The notes under the pieces: model-generated
The model's database searches: none
Told to the model about the DNA's origin: nothing
What the model saw: the letters and a program-made list of their open reading frames with translations, nothing else
Translations under genes and position numbers: made by a program
Shown here: piece by piece, positions 9,284 through 17,550 of the stretch
Numbering within the stretch: the first letter of the stretch is position 1
How the letters are laid out: each line of letters starts with the position of its first letter
NCBI GenBank assembly: GCA_948468465.1
Contig: CAOKJJ010000030.1
Coordinates: forward strand, 1 to 35,896
Length of the DNA: 35,896 nt
From: an uncultured Eubacterium sp.
Lineage (GTDB): Bacteria > Bacillota_A > Clostridia > Lachnospirales > Lachnospiraceae
Direction of reading: 5' to 3'

Positions 9284-10123
9284 TTATCCTTTTACCGCAC
9301 CATCTGCCACGCCGCCTACGTAAAAGCGCTGCATAATGACAAAAATAAACGCGATCGGTATGGAAACAAGCACGCTGCCTGCCGCAAACCGTGTATAATA
9401 ATAATTAATAAACTCTCTGTCCAGCATTTTCGCAAGACCAATCGCAACCGTATAATTATTGTAATTATCTCCCATAATAACACTTGCAAAAATATAGTCT
9501 ACCCACGGCCCCATAAAAGAAGTCAGCGCCGTGTAAGTAATCATCGGTTTGGAAAGCGGCAGCACAATGCGGTAAAACACCTGAAACTTTGTCGCCCCAT
9601 CCAGCATTGCCGATTCGTCCAGCGTCTTTGGAATCGTATCAAAAAACCCTTTTAATATGTAAAAACCAAGTCCCGCGCCTCCGGAATAGACTAAAATAAG
9701 CGCAAGCAGCGACTGGCTGATGCCAAATCCTTTTAAAATATAATAAATCGCGATCATAGACATAAATCCTGGAAACATGCCAAGTACAAGCGCAAGATTC
9801 ATAAACGGCTTGCGGAATTTAAAGCGCAGCCTGGATAAGCAGTATGCCGTAGACAGCGCAAATACCGTAGAGATCGCACACGAACAGACAGCGACAAAAA
9901 AAGTATTTGCAAACCATCTGCCGAAATAAAACTGCTGATCTGTAAACAGATTCACATAATTGTCAATCGTAAATCCCTTCGGCCAAAAATAAGGCGTAAA
10001 CGAACCTGCCTCCGCACGGAAGGAAGTCAGTACGACCCAGAGAATCGGCATAATCCAGATCACGCTTAAGACCGCCAGCGCGGCATGAGATACTATCGTA
10101 TCTATCGTTCTCTTTACTTTCAT
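9284..10123 (-). CDS. malG: Maltodextrin-type ABC transporter permease, MalG-like
   Basis: A 279-residue inner-membrane permease with about six transmembrane helices. The cytoplasmic coupling loop ESAMLDGATKFQVFYRIVLP matches the EAA motif of binding-protein-dependent sugar importers. It ends, as MalG proteins do, in a short basic tail after a last hydrophobic helix. Its ATG shares one base with the stop of the upstream MalF-like gene (TAATG), so translation is coupled. It would form the translocation pore with the product of 10123-11475. No MsmX/MalK-type ATPase gene is in the window; a shared ATPase encoded elsewhere, as is common in Firmicutes, is inferred. Confidence 0.92.
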   Translation of the reverse strand: MKVKRTIDTIVSHAALAVLSVIWIMPILWVVLTSFRAEAGSFTPYFWPKGFTIDNYVNLFTDQQFYFGRWFANTFFVAVCSCAISTVFALSTAYCLSRLRFKFRKPFMNLALVLGMFPGFMSMIAIYYILKGFGISQSLLALILVYSGGAGLGFYILKGFFDTIPKTLDESAMLDGATKFQVFYRIVLPLSKPMITYTALTSFMGPWVDYIFASVIMGDNYNNYTVAIGLAKMLDREFINYYYTRFAAGSVLVSIPIAFIFVIMQRFYVGGVADGAVKG

Positions 10124-11475
10124 TATGAAAAATCTCCTTCCTCTTTATATGCTGCTGTTCTGCGGTACGCCAGCAGGGAAAACGTGGCTGACAATATAAA
10201 TACAATAATGCCGATCGTCGACGCATATGAATATTCTTTTCCTGTTGTCGTCAGCTTATACAGCCATGTGACAAGCAAATCCGTCTTTCCTGCCTGAAAA
10301 TAATTCAAATCCGCAGGTCCTCCCGCCGTCAGCAGGTAAATCACATTAAAATTATTGATATTGCCGATAAAGCTTGTAACAAGCGATGGAGCGGTTACAA
10401 ACAACACATAAGGCATCGTAATCTTCATAAAAATCACAAACCGGTTCGCACCGTCTACCCTTGCCGCTTCATACAGTTCCTTCGGAACATTCATCAAAAT
10501 CCCTGTGACCGTAATCATTGTAAATGGAACGCCGATCCAGAAGTTAATGACAATAATCGTAATTCTGGCAATCAGAGGATCTTTCCAAAAGGAAATCGGA
10601 TGGCTGATAAGCCCCATATTCTGCAGCAGCACATTTACCGCGCCTTCATCCTGGAGCATAGTGCTCATCGTAAGCAAGGTTACAAACTGCGGTACCGCGA
10701 TTGAGATGACAAACATCACTCTCCAAAAGCTTTTAAATCTGACGTTTTCCTTATTGATCAGCAGCGCCAGCAAAATGCCTCCGATATAGGTTGTAAACGT
10801 CGCGGCGACAGCCCAGATTAACGTCCATCCAAGAATCGGCCAGAATGTCTTTGCAATCGTACTGCCGGCTCCTAACATCGTCCAGAAATTCTCAAGACCC
10901 ACCCACGTAAACAGATTGCCCGGCGGCTGATGCGTACTGTCAAAGTTAGTAAATGCCACCAGTATCATAAACACAAGCGGCAGTATCGTAAACAAAAAGA
11001 TTCCAAGCAGCGGCAGGCCCATAAGCGTAACATACAGTTTTGCATCCAGATACTGCCGCAGCTCCTGTTTTAAATTTGGAATCCGTTCCCCGTTTTCCTT
11101 TAATATCTGCAGTCTGTAAGCCGACAGCACGCTATTGCGGTAGACCGCCAGAAAGCCGATCACCACAAATACTGCCGCAATGCCGAATAACAAAAGCAGC
11201 ATGGAATTATCCCCATCCTGCAGTACGTCAATGCCAAGCGTCTCATCATACACCCATCCCTGCTGCGTATCTCCCAGGTTTCGCAAAGACCAGATCGCCT
11301 GCGCGCCATACTGTATCATATATACTATAAAAGCCGCTTCTGCTGCCAGAAATAAGATTCCTTTGGCAATCTGCTTATTTGCCAGATTACCGAATCCCAT
11401 GATCAGGAAAGAAAGCCTTGTTTTCAGATCTCCTTCCTGAAATGCGGTCTTTAATCCGTTTTCTTTGCCGTTCAT
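10123..11475 (-). CDS. malF: Maltodextrin-type ABC transporter permease, MalF-like
   Basis: A 450-residue permease, longer than the ~290 residues of simple sugar permeases because of an N-terminal extension with two extra hydrophobic segments (about residues 40-57 and 93-112). The start region, with SFLIMGFGNLANKQIAKGILFL, is typical of Firmicute MalF proteins. The EAA coupling loop reads ELYEAARVDGANRFVIFMKI. The ribosome binding site is GGAAAGGA, about 7 nt before the ATG. It partners MalG (1-nt overlap) and takes sugar from the binding protein encoded at 11574-12866. The gap of about 100 nt in front of it holds a hairpin that may tune expression relative to malE. Confidence 0.92.
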   Translation of the reverse strand: MNGKENGLKTAFQEGDLKTRLSFLIMGFGNLANKQIAKGILFLAAEAAFIVYMIQYGAQAIWSLRNLGDTQQGWVYDETLGIDVLQDGDNSMLLLLFGIAAVFVVIGFLAVYRNSVLSAYRLQILKENGERIPNLKQELRQYLDAKLYVTLMGLPLLGIFLFTILPLVFMILVAFTNFDSTHQPPGNLFTWVGLENFWTMLGAGSTIAKTFWPILGWTLIWAVAATFTTYIGGILLALLINKENVRFKSFWRVMFVISIAVPQFVTLLTMSTMLQDEGAVNVLLQNMGLISHPISFWKDPLIARITIIVINFWIGVPFTMITVTGILMNVPKELYEAARVDGANRFVIFMKITMPYVLFVTAPSLVTSFIGNINNFNVIYLLTAGGPADLNYFQAGKTDLLVTWLYKLTTTGKEYSYASTIGIIVFILSATFSLLAYRRTAAYKEEGDFS

Positions 11476-11489
11476 CTTTTTTCCTTTCC

Positions 11490-11519
11490 GGCAGCCATCC
11501 TAAGTTTCAAACGGCTGCC
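11490..11519 (-). promoter_or_regulatory. Intercistronic hairpin between malE and malF
   Basis: A perfect 7-bp inverted repeat (ggcagcc at 11490-11496, ggctgcc at 11513-11519) with a 16-nt loop sits in the ~100-nt gap between malE and malF. On the minus strand it is followed by a purine-rich RBS and no T-run, so it does not look like a full terminator. Processing or 3'-end protection giving more binding protein than permease is known for mal operons; here it is inferred. Confidence 0.4.
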
Positions 11520-11573
11520 AATGATGCTGCAATAATGCTGCCTATCCTATTTTCCGTAATATTTTCTGTCCTG

Positions 11574-12866
11574 CTACCCTAATTTTGACAATGTATTGCT
11601 CACCATTTTGTCCAGGCTTTCTTGCATGTTGTCTCTTGTGATCGTCTGATTCATCAATCCTGCGCCAAATGCTTCAGCCGGCGACCAGAAATTTGCCACC
11701 TGCGGAATAGATGTCTGCATAATGGATAATTTTGCCTGATTCGTCAGCGCCTGCATAGCCTCATTATCTGCATCGGCAGCAATCGTATCTTCCATCAGTT
11801 TATTTGTAGAAGATCCCGGCCTTAATTCATAACGTGCTTTCAGCGCTGTTTCACTGTTTGTCAGATACTCCGCCAGCAGCATTGCCTCCGCCGGATATTT
11901 CGTCTGTGCGTTAACGCCCGTCAGATTAAAGTTCATCATGCTTGCCAGCTGAATCGTGGAACCGTCATCTAATGTAACTTCCGGCAATGTCGTTACGCCA
12001 TAGTCTTCACCCAGATACCCTTTAATCAGCTCCGCGTCCCAGGTACCGGTAAATGTCGCTCCAAGTGTGCGGTTTTCAAACGCCTTTAACAGCACCGGGC
12101 CATCCTGATTCGCAAATTTTTTGCTTGCCGCCAAATCCGCCAGATAATTTCCAACGAGCAGTCCTTTTTCATTATTGAAGTCACATTTGTCCGCCTCTGT
12201 GCCGCTCTCACCGAACAGTCTGCATCCTGCGCCCTGAAAAAAGCAGGAGCTGTACCAACCATTGTCAATATCCATCGAAAAATTCAAAACACCGTCCGGA
12301 AGCTCTTTTTCCATCATCGTATTTAAACTTTTCACTTCTTCTTCCGTATACATGCTCTTATCATAAAACATTACAAACGTTGTGGAAGCGACCGGATATC
12401 CGTACAACTCCCCATCTACGCTTGCAGCCTGAATCGACGTATCCAGATTGTTGGCGACAATCTCGTCTTTATTTTTTGTAATGCGGTACAATGCGTTTGC
12501 CGCCTGCAGCTCCATCACCTGATCTGACGCAAAGTCAAAGATGTCCGCTGCCGTAGACGCGTCTTTTAACAGCTCCGTCTTAGCATCCGCTCCCATAACA
12601 ACCGCCTGTTCGATCGTCCAGTCCGCCGCTTCAGGATGCTCTTCTTGAAACATCTCAATTAATTTTTTGTACATATCCTGGTCTTCCTGCGAACCCCAGA
12701 CTTTCAGCTTGGCGTCTTTTGCATAGCCACTCTCTGTCTTTTCCGTGCTCTGTCCCTTCGCATCCGCCCCTGTTTTCTGCTCCTCCTTGCTGCCGCAGCC
12801 TGCAAATAGACTGCCCGCTGCAAGAATCCCTGCCATTGCGATGGCTAATACTTTCTTTTTCATCAT
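11574..12866 (-). CDS. malE: Maltose/maltodextrin-binding lipoprotein, MalE-like
   Basis: A 430-residue solute-binding lipoprotein. The start at 12866 is chosen because GAAAGGAG lies 4 nt in front of ATGATGAAAAAG; an in-frame ATG at 12893 would add nine residues and has no good site. The signal peptide (KKKVLAIAMAGILAAGSLFAGC) ends in lipobox LFAGC, with lipidated Cys24. The mature protein has the family 1 layout, including VMFYDKSMYTEEEV and FTGTWDAELIKGYLGED. It opens the operon and would deliver malto-oligosaccharides to MalFG. Sugar identity is inferred from the downstream pullulanase, debranching enzyme and GH31 genes. Confidence 0.9.
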   Translation of the reverse strand: MMKKKVLAIAMAGILAAGSLFAGCGSKEEQKTGADAKGQSTEKTESGYAKDAKLKVWGSQEDQDMYKKLIEMFQEEHPEAADWTIEQAVVMGADAKTELLKDASTAADIFDFASDQVMELQAANALYRITKNKDEIVANNLDTSIQAASVDGELYGYPVASTTFVMFYDKSMYTEEEVKSLNTMMEKELPDGVLNFSMDIDNGWYSSCFFQGAGCRLFGESGTEADKCDFNNEKGLLVGNYLADLAASKKFANQDGPVLLKAFENRTLGATFTGTWDAELIKGYLGEDYGVTTLPEVTLDDGSTIQLASMMNFNLTGVNAQTKYPAEAMLLAEYLTNSETALKARYELRPGSSTNKLMEDTIAADADNEAMQALTNQAKLSIMQTSIPQVANFWSPAEAFGAGLMNQTITRDNMQESLDKMVSNTLSKLG

Positions 12867-12898
12867 TTTACTCCTTTCATATTGTCCTTTCATTTTGT

Positions 12899-12972
12899 CC
12901 TGTATGACGTTATCAGGAGTATAGCACAGTCAAAAGAGAAAGCTGTATCAATAACTAAACATGAATTGTCAA
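12899..12972 (-). promoter_or_regulatory. Promoter region of the alpha-glucan operon
   Basis: Two candidate minus-strand promoters precede malE. The distal one has TTGACA (12972-12967), a 17-nt spacer and GATACA (12949-12944). The proximal one is an extended -10, TGC-TATACT (12926-12918), with no good -35. A loose dyad with CCTG/CAGG ends (12899-12917) overlaps the start point of the second and could be an operator. No clear cre site was found. Which promoter is used, and whether the YesN-type regulator binds here, cannot be told by eye. Confidence 0.45.
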
Positions 12973-12986
12973 TTTTTATACTCAAA

Positions 12987-13026
12987 CTGCCCCCGCATAT
13001 GTCCGAAACAACATATGCGGGGGCAG
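12987..13026 (-). terminator. Strong stem-loop downstream of the small hypothetical gene
   Basis: A perfect 16-bp inverted repeat (12987-13002 with 13011-13026, GC-rich core ccccc/ggggg) encloses an 8-nt loop. It lies between the stop of the 72-aa gene (13052) and the promoter of the malE operon. On the minus strand it is followed by TTTGAGTAT, a short T-rich stretch, so it most likely ends transcription of the small gene and insulates the glucan operon. Confidence 0.65.
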
Positions 13027-13051
13027 CATCGCTTTCACAAATTTTTCTGTT

Positions 13052-13270
13052 TTATGCACTGATCGGTGTATTGGCCGATATTTTTATCTCATGCTCCTGT
13101 CTGCGGTGTCCAACCTCCAGATACCAGACAACCTGATGCTCGTCAATATAGGTATAATCCCTGTCTTCGCAAAATTTACGGCAATCCTGTTCGTTTCCGT
13201 AATAAACCGGCCTTTGAATCCCGGTCGGGCTTGCCTTGTATACACAGTATTCTTTCTTATTATTCGTCAT
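13052..13270 (-). CDS. Small hypothetical protein, 72 aa
   Basis: No family is recognised. The start at 13270 is set by GGGAGG 7 nt before the ATG; an upstream extension to 13324 has no such site. The protein begins MTNNKKEYCVYKASPTGIQR and is polar, with two Cys in the middle, no signal peptide and no membrane segment, so it is probably a small cytoplasmic protein. It is a single-gene unit: a promoter lies at 13336-13364 and a strong stem-loop follows at 12987-13026. The RBS, promoter and terminator together support a real gene. Confidence 0.65.
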   Translation of the reverse strand: MTNNKKEYCVYKASPTGIQRPVYYGNEQDCRKFCEDRDYTYIDEHQVVWYLEVGHRRQEHEIKISANTPISA

Positions 13271-13335
13271 AAATACCTCCCTTTCCCCGTCCGAAGACGG
13301 CTCAGATAACAATAAGCGTTTCACTGCTTTGGCAT

Positions 13336-13364
13336 ATTATTACACTTACGAACAAAAACGTCAA
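13336..13364 (-). promoter_or_regulatory. Promoter of the 72-aa gene
   Basis: On the minus strand TTGACG (13364-13359) is followed after 17 nt by AATAAT (13341-13336), close to the sigma-A consensus. The predicted start is near 13329, giving a leader of about 60 nt. Confidence 0.55.
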
Positions 13365-13561
13365 ATTTTACACCTGCTTCCAAAGCCGATATTTTTTCTG
13401 AAATTTTCTGCCCATTGCACAAAATCGCAGATGTCTTCTCACATGCTCTGGTAAAATTGTCCGCTTCTTTCGGATGTTCTTATGCAGATGTTCTAATATT
13501 ATGTATCATATGCACATACTCTTCATGCAAGTTCCCGAAAATGGAAGCATCAAAACTATAG
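13365..13561. other. Intergenic region, no gene seen
   Basis: Between the 72-aa gene promoter and the stop of the large secreted protein gene, about 200 nt hold no supported reading frame. A weak minus-strand hairpin (TCCG/CGGA, 7-nt loop, near 13461-13475) followed by CAATTTT may be the terminator of the secreted protein gene, but the stem is only 4 bp. Confidence 0.4.
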
Positions 13562-15412
13562 CTATCCAACATTTTTCTTTGTGTACTCTACAATATGATA
13601 CTCCTCCAGTTTATCCTGTGTCAAATCCGAGGTCATATCCGGCAGGGTCCAATGCTGATAGGCAAATATATGCAGGCTGTCAATCGACTGATCCTCGGAA
13701 GGATCTGCAAACGGAAGCCCCGCCAGCGTGCAGGTCTGAATGCCGTTATAGAGAAGCGTGGATGAGATATAGGTAGAATTCAGAGCCTCTTTATTAACCG
13801 CTGCAATCTGCACCTCTATCTTGTTAACACGTGCATAACCATATTCATCCACTAGGCGGAACACCTCATAAAAGCCTGCATAATTTTCTTCCAGGTCACG
13901 ATATTCAAACGGTTTAAGTATTCTGGTAAACGTCCACCCATTTTCCGGAATATCTTCCCAGGTATCTTCCTCCTGCACATATCTTTGTACATGAATGCCT
14001 GGCGTATACGGATTCAGCTCCTGTATGATCTTATCTAACGTTCCCGGTATTTCATAAGCAACTATGGCTGACATGGACACGCTTTCTGGTCCGGCCGAAG
14101 CGCTATAAGCTCCCATCGTAATTGTAATCGCTTTTATTTCAGGTTTCATTTCCTGCATCAGCTGTTTCATGGAAAACATCTTAATCGAAGTATCCGGACC
14201 AGCGATTCCGCCTCCGCCGTCACCGCCGCCGATTCCAGGCAGGTTCGGCTCCTCCGTATCTATGGCGCCGCCGGTCGTTGTGATAGAACCGCCAGTCGTC
14301 GTGCCCGAAGATCCAAAACCAGAGTTTGACCCTGAGCCATAACTGCTGCCAAAATTCGGCCTGGTCGGAATTCCTCCGGAGCTTACCGTAGTTTTCGAAC
14401 CATCCGCTTTTGTCACGGTAATGGACACAGACGTCTGATTCGTGATCTTCGGATCCGCTTTCTCGGACTTGATCGCCACCGTACTTCCTTCCGCGCCTTG
14501 TTTCAGCGTAATGTCTACGGATGCATAGACAGAAATATTGATCGGAGCCTCTGATACGAGCGTCGATCCTTCCGCCGTTTCCTCCACGGTTACGTTAAGA
14601 GGAGCTTTTGGTGTGCCGGAAACAGACAGGCTCATTTTTGCCTTTACGGATATCTGATCAACTGAACCGTTTACCTCCAGCTTCACGTCGGCATCCGCTT
14701 TTGCAAATTCGATGCCGCTTACCTTCGCACTTTCGCTTACAACAATACGCGCCGTCTGTGCCAGTACCTTCATCGTATTGCCGACAGCATGTTCAAACCA
14801 TGTATCCGAACGGATGGCAAGTATCTGAATCGACTGAAAGGCACCATAATTCGTCACATCGGAAAGCGGCGCATCCACAGACAATTCCACATCCTTATAG
14901 AAACCTGTCGGAATCGTTAATTTTTCGGCCTGTGCCGTACGAATCGTCAGCTTTTTAAGGTTTTTGTTTTCCAGCGCCGCATTCAGCTCCGCCTGCGTGG
15001 ATACGACTGCTTCTGCCGCCTGAGACGTCTTTGGTTCGATGACATTCACCCTGCATTTGACAAGCTTGCTGTTATGTTTTTTCCTGGACGTTGTCTTAAG
15101 TCTTGCCTTCACCGTCGTACGCCCAACAGCCTTGCCCTTAATCTGGAAGCTTTTCGCTGTCCGCCCGGATACCATCGCAATCGTCCGGTCATTCGTAGCG
15201 ACCTTTGTAATCTTCCAGCCAATCGTATTGTTTTTCAGCGTCATAACATTTTTCTGCCCGACCTGCAGCGTCTTAAACGATGTTCGAAGACTGACCGCAG
15301 GCGCCGCCGCAGATGCCGTGACAGGCCTGCCCGCCGGCAGAAGAGAACCAGCCATGGCAGCTGCTAATGAAACTGCGCACGCTTTTTTCAAAAAACGTTT
15401 CATGCTCTTCAT
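13562..15412 (-). CDS. Large secreted protein with Ig-like (BIG2-type) N-terminal domain
   Basis: A 616-residue exported protein. Residues 1-36 form a signal peptide (basic start, hydrophobic AVSLAAAMAGSLLPAG, Ala-rich cleavage region). Residues ~38-125 resemble a bacterial Ig-like (BIG2) domain (SFKTLQVGQKN, VGRTTVKARLK). Residues ~130-350 are rich in short Val/Ile/Leu strands and could form a beta-solenoid. A Gly/Ser/Thr-rich linker (~355-410) leads to a C-terminal domain of unknown fold. No LPXTG or lipobox is present, so surface attachment is not shown. GGGAGG lies 12 nt before the ATG. A truncated, frameshifted relative of its middle part lies at 18964-19308. Function unknown; surface or adhesin-like role is a guess from architecture. 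Confidence 0.75.
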   Translation of the reverse strand: MKSMKRFLKKACAVSLAAAMAGSLLPAGRPVTASAAAPAVSLRTSFKTLQVGQKNVMTLKNNTIGWKITKVATNDRTIAMVSGRTAKSFQIKGKAVGRTTVKARLKTTSRKKHNSKLVKCRVNVIEPKTSQAAEAVVSTQAELNAALENKNLKKLTIRTAQAEKLTIPTGFYKDVELSVDAPLSDVTNYGAFQSIQILAIRSDTWFEHAVGNTMKVLAQTARIVVSESAKVSGIEFAKADADVKLEVNGSVDQISVKAKMSLSVSGTPKAPLNVTVEETAEGSTLVSEAPINISVYASVDITLKQGAEGSTVAIKSEKADPKITNQTSVSITVTKADGSKTTVSSGGIPTRPNFGSSYGSGSNSGFGSSGTTTGGSITTTGGAIDTEEPNLPGIGGGDGGGGIAGPDTSIKMFSMKQLMQEMKPEIKAITITMGAYSASAGPESVSMSAIVAYEIPGTLDKIIQELNPYTPGIHVQRYVQEEDTWEDIPENGWTFTRILKPFEYRDLEENYAGFYEVFRLVDEYGYARVNKIEVQIAAVNKEALNSTYISSTLLYNGIQTCTLAGLPFADPSEDQSIDSLHIFAYQHWTLPDMTSDLTQDKLEEYHIVEYTKKNVG

Positions 15413-15467
15413 ACTCTTTCAAATCCTCCCTGTATATTTTGATAGCTTTGTATGTTTGACAGCTTTG

Positions 15468-15495
15468 ATTATAACATACAGGAAGGAATTGAAAA
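15468..15495 (-). promoter_or_regulatory. Promoter of the large secreted protein gene
   Basis: Minus-strand TTTTCA (15495-15490), 16-nt spacer, TATAAT (15473-15468). The -10 is perfect and the -35 matches four of six. It lies just downstream of the blaR1-like stop, so the secreted protein can be expressed independently of the blaI-blaR1 unit. Confidence 0.55.
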
Positions 15496-15504
15496 TCTAT
15501 CCGG

Positions 15505-15533
15505 CACAAACCGCACTTTTATCGGAATTATTT
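15505..15533 (-). repeat. 29-bp tail shared with the 3' end of the broken paralogue
   Basis: Plus-strand positions 15505-15533 match 18969-18997 at about 25 of 29 bases (both cacaaaccgca...tcggaat). In the second place the segment encodes the last codons of the broken secreted-protein relative (SEKNAVC, then stop after one more Val). Here one frame reads SDKSAVCAG and then a stop, overlapping the end of the blaR1-like gene. This looks like the remnant of a second copy of that 3' end. Confidence 0.5.
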
Positions 15534-17048
15534 GTTATTTTGTGTTTCTGATTCAACAAGCTCCGGTCCGGACACCTGTGCGTTACTGACAGAATCCGAA
15601 TCAATTGCTTCAAATTTTTTCTGTGACTTTACATATTTATAAGTCTTTCCCGGTTCGAGTTCACCAATATTTTGTTCAATATTTTCAGAGGAAACAATCT
15701 CAGTTTTGCCTTCTGTTTCCTGTTCTGATTGAAATGTGATCCAAAGATTATCCAACTCCTGCTGATTCTCATTTTCATCGCATACCCGCAGTATAATCTC
15801 TTCCTCATCATTCTCAGTATTTACATTGTTTTCAGTATTTACATCATTTCCAGCGTTTTCATCTTTTTTATTATCTTGATCGATAATCTTTGCGCTGCCG
15901 CTTTTTTCTGTCACGTCCTTTCCGTTCTCACTTTTCATAATCTCGTATTCCACCAGATTATTTTCATCCGCGTTTTGTGCCGCCGCATCCGCATCCCGCG
16001 ACGTTTCTTCCTTTTCCTGTATCAAATCTGTCTGCTCATTCGTTGCAAATACGGAAGATGCTCCAGCTAAAAGCATGACTGCACATACTACACCGATTCC
16101 TGTTATTTTTTTATAGTTCATAATAGACTCCATCCTTTCTTTGACCGGATTTTCAAAAAATCCACTGCAAAACAACGAGGTTTTCTTTTGATTCTGCGCA
16201 AGCATAAAAAGCGTCATCGCATACTGCTGTCTGCCCCGGCTGCCATACGCTGACAATGCCTGTTCATCACAGGATAGCTCCAGATCTCTTGCAAACAGAC
16301 GATACATCAGCCATACCGTGGGATTAAACCAATGGATGCAGACCGCTGCCACCGATAATAATTTCCAAAGATTGTCAAAACGTCTGATATGGACGATCTC
16401 ATGTGTCAGTATATACTGCATTTGCTGCTGATTCAAATAAAGCAGGCTTTTCGGTATGATAATGCTCTGCCTGATGCTGCCAAAGGCAAGCGGCGAACGG
16501 ATCCTGTCATGAACGAGCAGCCGTACCGCTCTTTTTTGCGGACACATCCCTGCCAGCCGCGCAGCCGACTCATATGCTTCCTGCACCTGCATGCAGACAG
16601 CGGACGGCATACTTTCCAGCGGAAGTGCCTGTGCCAGCAGACGGTATTCTTTGCAGTAACAACAGGCAAAATAAATACCACAGGCAATCATTCCGGCCAG
16701 CCAGATAATCCCTGCCATTTCCGGCAGAGGAATCCCCAGATACCCCTGCGTGTCAAAAGAAGCCGCTTTTGACACTATGAGTCCGGCAGCATTTCCATCC
16801 GCCTGTCGCGCCATGCCTGCGTGCAGACCGCACATCTGCCGCATCCATGCAAATACCGGGACCGCGATCCCTTTACGCATCGGCAGACTGCCCGGCAGCA
16901 GCAGCCTCGCCAGCGCTACCATCCATAACAGCATCATTGTCCGTCTGGACAAATGCCAAAACCGTTCTCTGCGTAAAAGTGCCAGCAGCAAAATCAACAC
17001 TCCCGCAGAAACGCTCATCTCCAATAATCCCATACATCCAAACCTCAC
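15528..17048 (-). CDS. BlaR1/MecR1-family membrane metallopeptidase (M56) with acidic tail
   Basis: A 506-residue antirepressor-type protein. Several N-terminal transmembrane helices surround a cytoplasmic M56 zinc peptidase domain: HEIVH at 216-220 holds the zinc ligands and catalytic Glu217, with LELSCDE (256-262) as the third-ligand region. A further membrane segment (GVVCAVMLLAGASSVFA) follows near 321-337. The ~170 residues after it form an Asn/Glu/Asp-rich extracytoplasmic tail with repeats such as NVNTEN, not the penicillin-binding sensor domain of classical BlaR1, so the signal is unlikely to be a bound beta-lactam. Translation is coupled to the blaI-like gene by a 4-nt overlap. It probably inactivates that repressor on an unknown envelope signal. 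Confidence 0.88.
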   Translation of the reverse strand: MRFGCMGLLEMSVSAGVLILLLALLRRERFWHLSRRTMMLLWMVALARLLLPGSLPMRKGIAVPVFAWMRQMCGLHAGMARQADGNAAGLIVSKAASFDTQGYLGIPLPEMAGIIWLAGMIACGIYFACCYCKEYRLLAQALPLESMPSAVCMQVQEAYESAARLAGMCPQKRAVRLLVHDRIRSPLAFGSIRQSIIIPKSLLYLNQQQMQYILTHEIVHIRRFDNLWKLLSVAAVCIHWFNPTVWLMYRLFARDLELSCDEQALSAYGSRGRQQYAMTLFMLAQNQKKTSLFCSGFFENPVKERMESIMNYKKITGIGVVCAVMLLAGASSVFATNEQTDLIQEKEETSRDADAAAQNADENNLVEYEIMKSENGKDVTEKSGSAKIIDQDNKKDENAGNDVNTENNVNTENDEEEIILRVCDENENQQELDNLWITFQSEQETEGKTEIVSSENIEQNIGELEPGKTYKYVKSQKKFEAIDSDSVSNAQVSGPELVESETQNNK

Positions 17049-17410
17049 GATCCAAGTTCTGAAATCATTTCTCTCAGCTGCATAATCTCCGCCTCTGTCA
17101 GCTCACCGTCTGATAAAAAAGCAGCAAAAAACTTCTGTCTGGAACCGTCAAACATTTTGTCAATCAGCTCCTCAGTCTCAAAGCTCTGCACCTGTTTTCT
17201 CGTAATCAGCGCATGGCACTGAAACTTTGGGTCTGTACGCTCTATGGCTCCTTTCGCAATGCACTTTTTGATTACCGTATACGTCGTATTGCGGTTCCAG
17301 CCGATCTCTTCCTGCAAAATCTTAGCAATCTGCCCCGCAGGAAGATCGCCGCCCGCTTTCCACAGCGTATCCATAACCTTTAACTCAGAATCAAACAATT
17401 TTAATTCCAT
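17045..17410 (-). CDS. BlaI/MecI-family transcriptional repressor
   Basis: A 121-residue winged-helix repressor, the usual length for the family. LFDSELKVMDTLWKAG opens the domain; IGWNRNTTYTVIKKCIAKG is the recognition-helix region, followed by a C-terminal dimerisation part. GGAGGT lies 6 nt before the ATG. It is the first gene of a two-gene unit with the BlaR1-type peptidase. Two dyads with ACTAT/ATAGT arms cover its promoter at 17433-17487, so autorepression relieved by the peptidase is expected. No beta-lactamase gene is nearby; other regulon members are unknown. Confidence 0.92.
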   Translation of the reverse strand: MELKLFDSELKVMDTLWKAGGDLPAGQIAKILQEEIGWNRNTTYTVIKKCIAKGAIERTDPKFQCHALITRKQVQSFETEELIDKMFDGSRQKFFAAFLSDGELTEAEIMQLREMISELGS

Positions 17411-17432
17411 AACTTTACCTCCACGGAAAATG

Positions 17433-17487
17433 ACTATTGCAATAGTGTTTTCATAAGTATACTATCACGATAGTCATTGATTGTCAA
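17433..17487 (-). promoter_or_regulatory. blaI promoter with two BlaI-type operators
   Basis: Minus-strand TTGACA (17487-17482), exactly 17 nt, then TAGTAT (17464-17459). Two dyads share ACTAT/ATAGT arms: a perfect palindrome ACTATTGCAATAGT at 17433-17446 near the start of the transcript, and ACTAT-cacg-ATAGT at 17461-17474 overlapping the spacer and -10. Their centres are 28 bp apart, close to three helical turns, as expected for side-by-side dimers. Confidence 0.85.
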
Positions 17488-17550
17488 GTACAAATAAAAA
17501 CAAAATCGTCCAGAACACAAAAAAGGCAAGCAAAGTCATAGGATTTCTTC

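Noticed and set aside
12866..12972. A catabolite-repression (cre) site in the malE promoter
   Set aside because: The nearest candidate, TGATAACGTCATACA on the minus strand, misses several consensus positions and has the wrong length.
13474..13776. 100-codon plus-strand frame at the end of the secreted protein gene
   Set aside because: It overlaps the 3' end of a supported gene on the other strand and has no RBS.
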